From Pseudonocardia autotrophica (GTDB taxonomy: Bacteria > Actinomycetota > Actinomycetes > Mycobacteriales > Pseudonocardiaceae): a DNA stretch of 64,000 nt. The notes below the pieces were generated by a model. That model saw nothing but the letters and a program-made list of their open reading frames with translations. It had not been told where the DNA came from and did not search any database. The stretch spans positions 1-64,000 of the forward strand of contig NZ_JNYD01000030.1 in NCBI RefSeq assembly GCF_000717175.1. Direction: 5' to 3'. Both the position numbers and the translations under genes were made by a program. Below are positions 57,449-64,000 of the stretch, piece by piece (the stretch's first letter is position 1; each line of letters opens with the position of its first letter).

Positions 57449-58653
57449 CAGTCGTGCACCGAGCCGTCGAGCCGGCGGGCGACCGGCAGGTAGCGGGCCT
57501 CGTACGGGTAGCGCTCGGCGGCCTTCTCGTCGTACTCGACGCCGAGGCCGGGCACCTCCGTCGGGTGCAGCATGCCGGCGGCGAGAGTGGGGCCGCCGCG
57601 GAAGACCTCGAGGGTCTCGTCGGCGTGCCCCATGTACTCCTGGATGCCGAAGTTCGGCACGGCGACGTCGAGATGCACCGCGGCGGCCATGCTCACCGGC
57701 GAGAGGTCGGTGGCGCCGTGCGAGCCGGTGCGGACCCCGTACAGCGCGGCGAGGTCGAAGATCCGGCGCAGGTGGGTGAGGCCGCCCGCGTGCACGACGG
57801 TGGTCCGGACGTAGTCGATCAGCTGCTCGGTGATCAGCGTCTGGACGTCCCAGATCGAGTTCAGCACCTCGCCGGTGGCTATCGGGGTGGTCGTGTGCTG
57901 CCGGATCAGCCGGAACGCCTCCTGGTTCTCGGCCGGCGTCGGGTCCTCCATCCAGTACAGCCGGCAGGGCTCGACGGCCTTGCCGAACCGGGCCGCCTCG
58001 AGGGGCGTGAGCCGGTGATGGACGTCGTGCAGCAGGTGGAAGCCGAAGCCGAAGCGCTCGCGGACCGCCTCGAGGTAGGTGGGCGCGAAGTTCAGGTACG
58101 CCTCGGTGTCCCACGGCTGCTCGTCGGGCAGCGCGGTGGCCGCGGGCTCGTACAGCTTGCCCTTGCGCACGCCGTAGGTGCCGCCGACCTCCGGCACCGC
58201 GGCCTGGGCGCGCACGGCCTTGTAGCCCAGGGACAGGAAGCGCTCGACGTCGTCGAGCAGCTCGGCGGTGTCCCGGCCGCTCGCGTGCGAGTAGACCAGG
58301 ACGCCGTCCCGGGAGCGGCCGCCCAGCAGCTGGTAGACGGGCAGGCCCGCGACCTTGCCCTTGATGTCCCACAGCGCGGTGTCGACGGCCGAGATCGCGG
58401 TCATGGTGACCGGGCCGCGGCGCCAGTAGGCCCCCTTGTAGAGGTACTGCCACATGTCCTCGATGCGGGCCGGGTCCTTGCCGATGAGCAGCGGGACCAG
58501 GTGGTCGCGCAGGTAGCTCGCGACGGCGAGCTCGCGGCCGTTCAGCGTCGCGTCGCCGAGGCCGACGACCCCGTCGGACGTCGTGATCCGCAGCGTCACG
58601 AACGTCCGGCCCGGGGAGGCGACGAACACCTCGGCCCGCTCGATCTTGCTCAC
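57445..58653 (-). CDS. manD: D-mannonate dehydratase ManD (enolase superfamily)
   Basis: Enolase-superfamily dehydratase (402 aa) turning D-mannonate (some also D-gluconate) into 2-keto-3-deoxygluconate. Recognised blocks: [77 protein letters not shown] and [18 protein letters not shown]; these are near-identical to ManD from memory. GTG at 58653 with AAGGAG nine nt upstream. First gene of the sugar-acid operon, with a perfect GntR operator just upstream. Confidence 0.93.
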   Translation of the reverse strand: MSKIERAEVFVASPGRTFVTLRITTSDGVVGLGDATLNGRELAVASYLRDHLVPLLIGKDPARIEDMWQYLYKGAYWRRGPVTMTAISAVDTALWDIKGKVAGLPVYQLLGGRSRDGVLVYSHASGRDTAELLDDVERFLSLGYKAVRAQAAVPEVGGTYGVRKGKLYEPAATALPDEQPWDTEAYLNFAPTYLEAVRERFGFGFHLLHDVHHRLTPLEAARFGKAVEPCRLYWMEDPTPAENQEAFRLIRQHTTTPIATGEVLNSIWDVQTLITEQLIDYVRTTVVHAGGLTHLRRIFDLAALYGVRTGSHGATDLSPVSMAAAVHLDVAVPNFGIQEYMGHADETLEVFRGGPTLAAGMLHPTEVPGLGVEYDEKAAERYPYEARYLPVARRLDGSVHDW

Positions 58654-58716
58654 CAGGTCCCACTCCTTCGGACGATCCGGTCCGCGCGCACCACCGGCAG
58701 GACTGGTCGCGCAGTA

Positions 58717-58728
58717 CTTGTATACAAG
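58717..58728. promoter_or_regulatory. CTTGTATACAAG palindrome, GntR operator
   Basis: Perfect 12-bp palindrome in the divergent interval, 64 bp upstream of ManD and 75 bp from the GntR start. The word matches the T-G-T-N-A-C-A type sites of FCD-type GntR repressors such as those for aldonate and uronate use. Confidence 0.7.
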
Positions 58729-58802
58729 CATCCGTCGCGAAGGTGTGCAAGACCGGGCCGGACGAGCGATCAGTGACCCGCCACACCCGATATCGTGGGC
58801 GC

Positions 58803-59513
58803 GTGACCCGGACGAACAGCCGGCGGACCAGCCGTCGCGCCGTCTACGAGACGTTGCGCCGCAAGGTCCTCACCCTCGAGCTGCCGCCCGGCGCCGCGCT
58901 GTCGGAGAACGAGCTGGCGGCCTCGCTCGGGGTGAGCCGCACGCCGGTCCGGGAGAGCCTGATCCTGCTGGTGGAGGAGGGCCTGGTCCAGGTCTTCCCG
59001 CAGGTGGGGTCGTTCGTCTCGCGCGTCGACCCGGACAAGGTCGCCGACGCCCAGTTCCTGCGCGAGGCGGTGGAGCTCGCGTCGCTGGAGGACCTGCCCG
59101 CCGAGCTCGACCCGGAGCTCGTCGGCGAGCTGCGCCGCAACCTCGACCAGCAGCACCGGCCCGGGCTCACGGTCGAGGACTTCTTCGCCCTCGACGAGGA
59201 GTTCCACCACGGCCTGCTGCAGCTGGCGGGGCACGGCAGCGCCTGGGCCACGGTGGTCTCCGCGAAGGGCCATCTGGACCGGGCGCGCCGGCTGGGGCTG
59301 CAGGAGACGCCGCCGGAGGGCTTCGCCGACCAGCACGTCGAGATCTTCGAGGCCGTGCTGTCCGGCGACGTCGCCGGTGCACGCGCCGCCATGCGCACGC
59401 ACCTGCGGGCGGTGTTCGACGACGTCGAGGCGATCCGCGAGCGCTCCCCCGAGCTGTTCGCGTCGGCGTCGGGCGCGGTCCCGGTGCGCCGCAACGTGGT
59501 CGTCTGGGAGTGA
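58803..59513 (+). CDS. GntR family (FCD subfamily) regulator of the sugar-acid operon
   Basis: Repressor (236 aa): winged helix at about residues 12-75 ([44 protein letters not shown] in pieces) and FCD ligand domain with D--FH--L in [16 protein letters not shown] and later [12 protein letters not shown] at 58803 is preferred; GTG at 58773 is an alternative, and no clear Shine-Dalgarno precedes either, so a leaderless mRNA is possible. Divergent from ManD across the CTTGTATACAAG site, which it probably binds until a uronate or aldonate relieves it. Confidence 0.9.
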   Translation: MTRTNSRRTSRRAVYETLRRKVLTLELPPGAALSENELAASLGVSRTPVRESLILLVEEGLVQVFPQVGSFVSRVDPDKVADAQFLREAVELASLEDLPAELDPELVGELRRNLDQQHRPGLTVEDFFALDEEFHHGLLQLAGHGSAWATVVSAKGHLDRARRLGLQETPPEGFADQHVEIFEAVLSGDVAGARAAMRTHLRAVFDDVEAIRERSPELFASASGAVPVRRNVVVWE

Positions 59514-59531
59514 CGACCCCGGGTGATGATG

Positions 59532-59582
59532 GTCGCCTCGGGCCTGGCGGCGCCGGCGCTCGCCACGCTGGCCCGAGGCGAC
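59532..59582. terminator. 13-bp perfect hairpin between convergent genes
   Basis: Arms GTCGCCTCGGGCC (59532-59544) and GGCCCGAGGCGAC (59570-59582), with a further TGGCG/CGCCA pairing inside the 25-nt loop. It separates the GntR gene from the convergent esterase and should act in both directions. Confidence 0.7.
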
Positions 59583-59587
59583 GACGG

Positions 59588-60562
59588 TCAGCCCAGCGAC
59601 CTCGCGAACCCGAGCACGTCCCGCACCGCTTCGGCGTAGACGTCGGGCATCGCCGACCGGAACATCAGCTCGCCCACGTGGCAGAGCCCGAGGTTGACCT
59701 TGCCGATCGACGGGACGCCGGCGGCGAGCAGCGCGCGGTGGTAGGCGACGCCCTCGTCCCGCAGCGGGTCCAGCTCGTTGCACGAGATCACGTGCGGCGG
59801 CAGGCCGCGGAGGTCCTCGGCCGTGGCGTGGTACGGCCAGCAGGTCGCCTCCGCGGCGTTGCCGGCCCCCGGGTCGTACACCTCGGCGAGCAGCGGGAAC
59901 AGGCTGCGGTTGAGCCAGTAGCGGTCGTTCTCGACGAGCGACGGCAGCGACGCCTCGGTCCAGTCGCCGAGGATGTACGGGCACTGCGCGTAGACGCCCG
60001 CGATCGCCTCCGCCCAGCCCTCCCGCTTCGCCTTGATCGGCAGGGCGAGCGCGAGGTTGCCGCCCCCGGAGTCCCCGGTGACCACGATGTGCGTGCCGCC
60101 CAGCTCGCCGAGGTGGTCGGCCACCCAGCGCAGCCCGGTCGCGCAGTCCTCCAGCCCGGCCGGGAACGGGTGCGGGCCGAGCGCGCCACCGCCGTTGCGG
60201 TACTCCACCCCGACGACGACGGCCCCGGCCGCCGCGAGCTCGTCCCGCCAGCGCGTGTAGAGCGCGCCCTTCGCGGCCAGCATGACCATGCCGCCGCCGT
60301 GCACCTGGTAGATCACCGGGAGCGGGCCCTCGACCCCCTCCGGCCGGTGCACGTGCAGGCCGATCTCGTGGCCGCCGTCGCCGGTGATCGTGCGCAGCTC
60401 CGACGTCACGCCGTGGATCGGCGGCAGGTCCTCGGCGAGCGTGGCGAAGAGCCCCTCGAACCCCTCCTCGACGGCGTCGACGAACTGCAGCAGCGTCTCC
60501 CGCCCCACGTCGGGCGTCAGCGGGGCGCCGTCGGCGTGGTCGAGGAGCCCGAGCTTCCCCAT
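59588..60562 (-). CDS. alpha/beta-hydrolase (HSL-type esterase), N-terminus probably lost by frameshift
   Basis: Hormone-sensitive-lipase-type esterase (324 aa as read). Oxyanion motif HGGGMVM, nucleophile GDSGGGN, acid in ELDPLRDEG and catalytic His in GLCHVGE are present. The ATG at 60562 lacks a good Shine-Dalgarno. A better start with GAGGAGAG exists at 60666 in another frame and encodes TTDVSTPHIPPGRLGDPGL and then TIGTDPRADPRM, the usual N-terminus of this family; the two frames join around 60563-60575. So the gene is probably a one-base frameshifted longer esterase, or holds a sequencing error. Divergent from a TetR gene, its likely regulator. Confidence 0.75.
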   Translation of the reverse strand: MGKLGLLDHADGAPLTPDVGRETLLQFVDAVEEGFEGLFATLAEDLPPIHGVTSELRTITGDGGHEIGLHVHRPEGVEGPLPVIYQVHGGGMVMLAAKGALYTRWRDELAAAGAVVVGVEYRNGGGALGPHPFPAGLEDCATGLRWVADHLGELGGTHIVVTGDSGGGNLALALPIKAKREGWAEAIAGVYAQCPYILGDWTEASLPSLVENDRYWLNRSLFPLLAEVYDPGAGNAAEATCWPYHATAEDLRGLPPHVISCNELDPLRDEGVAYHRALLAAGVPSIGKVNLGLCHVGELMFRSAMPDVYAEAVRDVLGFARSLG

Positions 60563-60715
60563 GACCGCGCCATCCGCGGATCGGCGCGGGGGTCGGTGCC
60601 GATCGTCAGGCCGGGGTCCCCCAGCCGGCCGGGCGGGATGTGCGGCGTCGACACGTCCGTCGTCATGGGCGCTCTCCTCGTCGAGATCGTCGGTCGCGGT
60701 ACGAGACACGCTGAT

Positions 60716-60741
60716 GCGCTGTCGCACTGATGCGACAGCGC
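60716..60741. promoter_or_regulatory. 11+11-bp perfect dyad, probable TetR operator
   Basis: GCGCTGTCGCA (60716-60726) and TGCGACAGCGC (60731-60741) form a perfect inverted repeat with a 4-bp spacer, between the esterase start (60666) and the TetR start (60795). Long perfect dyads of this size are typical TetR sites. Confidence 0.7.
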
Positions 60742-60794
60742 AGCCAGGTGTCGCAGAGTATGGTGCGCGTCACATCGGGGTCAACGGAGGGGCC

Positions 60795-61424
60795 GTGGCC
60801 GGAACATCGACGCCGCTGCAGCGGAGCCTCGCCGGGTCCGCCGCCCGTCCCGGCGCGCTCGACGCGTTCCTGCTGGCCCGGCGCCGGTTCCAGGCCGGTG
60901 AGCGGATCGACATGCAGGCGCTCGCCGCGGAGCTCGGCGTCAACCGGGCCACGGTCTACCGCTGGGTCGGCTCCCGCGAGCTGCTGCTGTGCGAGGTCGT
61001 CTGGTCCCTCACGGAACGGACCCTTCGCCGGGAGCCGCCGGCCGCAGATGGTTCGGGGTCGCGCCTCGCCGCGGTCCTGAGCCGGTTCGTCACCGACACC
61101 CTCGCCCACCGTGGCATGCGCCGGTTCCTCGAGGAGGAGGGCGAGTGCGCCCTGCGGCTGCTCACGCTGTCGTCGGGAGGTTTCCAGCCCCGGCTGGTCG
61201 GCCTCGTCCGCGAGCTGGCCGCGGCGGAGACCGCGGCGGGCCGGCTGGCCAGCCCGATCCCGCTCGACGACCTGGCCTACACCCTGGTGCGCGTGATCGA
61301 GTCCTACGTCTACCTGCGCACGATCACCGGGGAGGAGCCGGACGGCACCCGCGCCGCCCGCGTGCTGCAGGCGCTGCTCCCCGGCCCCGCCGATCCGGGC
61401 CGCTCCCGGCCGGGACGGACGTAA
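60795..61424 (+). CDS. TetR family transcriptional regulator
   Basis: Repressor (209 aa) with an N-terminal helix-turn-helix (about 35-65, IDMQALAAELGVNRATVYRWVGSRELL) and a helical ligand domain; the sequence resembles the QsdR-like TetR group. GTG at 60795 with GGAGG four nt upstream. Faces the esterase gene across an 11+11-bp dyad, so it probably represses that gene and itself. Followed by the GH15 gene 63 nt later. Ligand unknown. Confidence 0.87.
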   Translation: MAGTSTPLQRSLAGSAARPGALDAFLLARRRFQAGERIDMQALAAELGVNRATVYRWVGSRELLLCEVVWSLTERTLRREPPAADGSGSRLAAVLSRFVTDTLAHRGMRRFLEEEGECALRLLTLSSGGFQPRLVGLVRELAAAETAAGRLASPIPLDDLAYTLVRVIESYVYLRTITGEEPDGTRAARVLQALLPGPADPGRSRPGRT

Positions 61425-61487
61425 CGGCGGGCGTGATCGGGACGAGCGCGATCACGCCGGTCGTCCGGCGTAAGAGGGAGGAGCGGC

Positions 61488-63362
61488 GTGGCCTATCCCG
61501 ACGACTATCCCCCGATCGCCGAGCACGGGCTGATCGGCGACCTGCAGACCGCGGCCCTGGTGACCACGGACGGCAGCGTCGACTGGTACTGCTGCCCGCG
61601 GTTCGACTCGCCGAGCGTGTTCGGCGCGCTGCTGGACCGCCGGCGCGGCGGGTTCTTCCGGATCGCGCCCGACACGGACGGCGAGGTCACGCGACGGCAG
61701 TGGTACTTCCACGACACCGCCGTGCTGATGACCCGGTTCATGACGGCCGACGGCGTGGGTGCGCTCTACGACTTCATGCCCGTGCGGGACGGCGCCGCGA
61801 CCGACCGGCACGAGATCGTCCGGGTGCTGCGCGTGGTCCGCGGGACGATGCGGTTCACCGTGGAGTGCCGGCCGCGCTTTGACTACGGCCGGGCCGGCCA
61901 CACCACCGAGACCACCGCCGAGGGCGTCGTCTTCCACGGCCCGGAGATGGACGTGTGCCTGCACACGGTCGTCGACGGCGGCGGCGCCCTCGACTGGGAG
62001 CGCGACGGGCCGGACGTCCGGGCGTCGATCACCCTGTCCGCGGGCCAGGCGGTCGGCACGGTGCTGGAGTCCGGCTCCGGCCTGCAGCCCCGCCGCATCC
62101 CGATCGGCGAGGCCGACGAGCGGTTCGACGCGACAGTGGAGTTCTGGCGCACCTGGCTGGAGCGCTCGACCTACGTCGGCCGCTGGCGCGAGACGGTCCA
62201 CCGCTCGGCCATGTCGCTCAAGCTCATGACCTACGCCCCGACCGGCGCGCTCGTCGCCGCCCCCACGGCCGGGTTGCCCGAGCAGGTCGGCGGCGAGCGG
62301 AACTGGGACTACCGCTACACCTGGATCCGCGACGCCTCGTTCTCGGTGCACGCCCTGCTCAGCCTCGGCTACACCGAGGAGGCCGCGGCGTTCGGGCGCT
62401 GGTTGGCCGACCGCGTCGGCGAGCACGACGGTCCCGACGGCAGGCCGCTGCGGATCATGTACCGGGTCGACGGCTCTGCCGACCTCACCGAGGAGTCCCT
62501 CGGCCACCTGGAGGGCTACCGGGGGTCGCGGCCCGTCCGGATCGGCAACGGCGCCGCCGACCAGATGCAGCTCGACATCGTCGGCGAGGCCCTGGACTCG
62601 CTGTACCTGGCCGACCGGCACGCCGTCCGGCTCGACCACCGCGGCTGGCAGGCCGTGCGGGACATGCTGTCGTGGCTCTGCGAGAACTGGGACCAGGTCG
62701 ACGAGGGGATCTGGGAGACCCGCGGCGGGGCGAAGGACTTCGTCTACGGCCGCCTGATGTCCTGGGTCGCCTTCGACCGGGCGACGCGGATGGCCCGCGA
62801 GCGCGCGCTCCCCGGCGACGTGCCGGGGTGGACGACCCGGCGCGACGCGATCTACGACCAGGTGATGACCAAGGGCTTCGACGCCGGGCGGCAGGCGTTC
62901 GTGCAGTACCTCGGCGGCGACGTGCTCGACGCGGCCGTGCTGATGATGCCGCGCGCCGGGTTCGTGGTCCCGAGCGACCCGCTGTGGCACTCCACGCTGG
63001 AGGCGATCGACCGGACCCTGGTGTCCGACGGGCTGGTGTTCCGCTACGACCCGTCCGCCTCGCCCGACGGCCTGACCGGCACCGAGGGCACGTTCTCGCT
63101 CTGCAGCTTCTGGTACGTCGACGCGCTGGCCCGCTCCGGCCGGCTCGGCGACGCCCGCACCGCCTTCGAGAAGATGCTGACCTACGCCAACCACCTCGGC
63201 CTCTACTCGGAGGAGATCGGGGCGACCGGTGAGCAGCTCGGCAACTTCCCGCAGGCCTTCAGCCACCTCGCGCTGATCAGCGCGGCGGTGGACCTCGACC
63301 ACCAGCTCGACCACGGGCCGGGTCGGGTCGCGCACGCCTCCGGCCCGCACCGGCTCACCTGA
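61488..63362 (+). CDS. glycoside hydrolase family 15 (glucoamylase/trehalase-type)
   Basis: GH15 enzyme (624 aa), an alpha-glucan- or trehalose-hydrolysing alpha/alpha-barrel with an N-terminal beta-domain (ALVTTDGSVDWYCCPRFDSPSVF at about 23-45). The catalytic domain shows RNWDYRYTWIRDASFS, the acid Glu in DEGIWETRGG and the base Glu in TGEQLGNFPQAFSHL. No signal peptide, so it works in the cytoplasm. GTG start with GGAG upstream. Followed 19 nt later by a 6-phosphogluconate dehydrogenase gene, a common actinobacterial pair. Trehalase activity is as likely as glucoamylase. Confidence 0.93.
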   Translation: MAYPDDYPPIAEHGLIGDLQTAALVTTDGSVDWYCCPRFDSPSVFGALLDRRRGGFFRIAPDTDGEVTRRQWYFHDTAVLMTRFMTADGVGALYDFMPVRDGAATDRHEIVRVLRVVRGTMRFTVECRPRFDYGRAGHTTETTAEGVVFHGPEMDVCLHTVVDGGGALDWERDGPDVRASITLSAGQAVGTVLESGSGLQPRRIPIGEADERFDATVEFWRTWLERSTYVGRWRETVHRSAMSLKLMTYAPTGALVAAPTAGLPEQVGGERNWDYRYTWIRDASFSVHALLSLGYTEEAAAFGRWLADRVGEHDGPDGRPLRIMYRVDGSADLTEESLGHLEGYRGSRPVRIGNGAADQMQLDIVGEALDSLYLADRHAVRLDHRGWQAVRDMLSWLCENWDQVDEGIWETRGGAKDFVYGRLMSWVAFDRATRMARERALPGDVPGWTTRRDAIYDQVMTKGFDAGRQAFVQYLGGDVLDAAVLMMPRAGFVVPSDPLWHSTLEAIDRTLVSDGLVFRYDPSASPDGLTGTEGTFSLCSFWYVDALARSGRLGDARTAFEKMLTYANHLGLYSEEIGATGEQLGNFPQAFSHLALISAAVDLDHQLDHGPGRVAHASGPHRLT

Positions 63363-63381
63363 CGCACGGGAGGACGACGGG

Positions 63382-64000
63382 ATGCAGATCGCGATGATCG
63401 GGCTCGGCCGGATGGGCGCCAACATGGTGCGCAGGCTGCTGCGCGCCGGGCACGAGTGCCACGTGTACGACGTCTCCCCCGACGCCGTCGCCGCCCTGGT
63501 GGCCGAGGGGGCGCGGGGCGCCGGATCGCTCGAGGAGCTGGTCGGCGGCCTGGACGCGCCGCGGTCGGTGTGGCTGATGCTGCCGGCCGCGATCACCGGC
63601 GACACCGTGACCGCGCTGCTCGGCGCGCTCGACGCCGGCGACGCGATCGTCGACGGCGGCAACTCCTCCTACCGGGACGACATCGACCGCGCCGAGCAGG
63701 CCGCGGCCGGCGGGATCGACTACGTCGACTGCGGCACCAGCGGCGGGGTGTGGGGCCTCGACCGCGGCTACTGCCTGATGATCGGCGGCCCGGACCGGGC
63801 GGTCTCGCGGCTGCGGCCGGTGTTCTCCTCGCTCGCCCCGGGCGTCGCCACCGCCCCCCGAACCCCGGGCCGCAGCGGCGACCCGAGCCCGGCCGAGCAG
63901 GGCTGGCTGCACTGCGGCCCGCCCGGCGCCGGGCACTTCGTCAAGATGGTGCACAACGGCATCGAGTACGCCCTGATGGCCGCCTACGCCGAGGGCCTCA
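63382..64000 (+). CDS. gnd: 6-phosphogluconate dehydrogenase, short type (partial, runs off window)
   Basis: N-terminal 206 residues of a decarboxylating 6-phosphogluconate dehydrogenase. Rossmann loop GLGRMGANM (residues 7-15), VDGGNSSYRDD, then GTSGGVWGLDRGYCLMIGG and HFVKMVHNGIEY with the catalytic Lys. The SGGVWG form belongs to the short, mostly NAD-dependent type of about 300-330 aa. It produces ribulose-5-phosphate plus CO2. ATG at 63382 with GGGAGG upstream. Continues beyond the window; downstream pentose-phosphate genes cannot be seen. Forms a pair with the GH15 gene. Confidence 0.93.
   Translation, partial: MQIAMIGLGRMGANMVRRLLRAGHECHVYDVSPDAVAALVAEGARGAGSLEELVGGLDAPRSVWLMLPAAITGDTVTALLGALDAGDAIVDGGNSSYRDDIDRAEQAAAGGIDYVDCGTSGGVWGLDRGYCLMIGGPDRAVSRLRPVFSSLAPGVATAPRTPGRSGDPSPAEQGWLHCGPPGAGHFVKMVHNGIEYALMAAYAEGL

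Noticed and set aside
60716-60741. Attachment site of an integrated element
   Set aside because: It is a single inverted repeat, has no second direct copy in the window and no integrase is near; a TetR operator explains it better.

Overview
The window reads as chromosomal DNA of a high-GC actinobacterium. GC content is very high throughout, many starts are GTG, neighbouring genes are packed with 4-nt GTGA/ATGA overlaps, and the gene families (GlgX with a GH15 hydrolase, DUF1707, DUF5519, IclR/GntR/ROK regulators, MHS transporters, many flavin monooxygenases) fit a soil, Pseudonocardia-like genus; the genus is inference. I see no tRNA, rRNA, insertion sequence, prophage gene or CRISPR array. 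About 61 genes are called; the last one (6-phosphogluconate dehydrogenase) runs off the right edge.

Layout. 0-5 kb: a leftward operon (isocitrate-lyase-family lyase, two-subunit aconitase-type dehydratase, MHS transporter) facing an IclR regulator, with a perfect dyad between them; it looks like a 2,3-dimethylmalate-type branched dicarboxylate pathway. 5-15 kb: mixed housekeeping and orphan genes (acyl-CoA dehydrogenase, GlgX, SDR with a divergent XRE-cupin regulator, ankyrin and STAS proteins, and two DUF5519 proteins, one fused to an apparently inactive alpha/beta-hydrolase). 15-23 kb: a six-gene leftward operon of two flavin monooxygenases and a peptide/nickel-type ABC transporter, headed by a SAM-I (S-box) riboswitch, which marks it as an organosulfur scavenging system. 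23-33 kb: small catabolic modules (GntR with FAH hydrolase, alpha/beta-hydrolase and amidohydrolase; CoA-transferase with an AhpD-like protein; IclR; a beta-propeller/TIM-barrel pair with a divergent flavin monooxygenase).

33-48 kb holds the most distinctive locus: a twelve-gene leftward operon with nearly continuous 4-nt overlaps. It encodes a GntR regulator, formamidase-like protein, AtzH-amidase fusion, RutB-like cysteine hydrolase, cupin, creatininase-family hydrolase, a TauABC/SsuABC-type transporter, flavin monooxygenase, a second amidase and an FAD-linked oxidase. Divergent from it, across a 568-bp structured intergenic region, lie a second, paralogous solute-binding lipoprotein and a 2-oxoglutarate/Fe(II) oxygenase. 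I propose that this is an uptake and ring-opening/deamidation pathway for a nitrogen-rich cyclic amide or ureide; the substrate is unknown.

48-64 kb: TesB-like thioesterase; ROK regulator with xylose isomerase; then a sugar-acid module (ManD mannonate dehydratase, UxuB-like oxidoreductase, MHS transporter, IdnD-like dehydrogenase, KDG kinase, KDPG aldolase) that converts hexonates to pyruvate and glyceraldehyde-3-phosphate, opposite a GntR regulator with a perfect CTTGTATACAAG operator; then a probably frameshifted esterase with a TetR regulator, and a GH15-Gnd pair. Several convergent gene ends with enough space carry long perfect GC-rich hairpins that probably act as two-way terminators.
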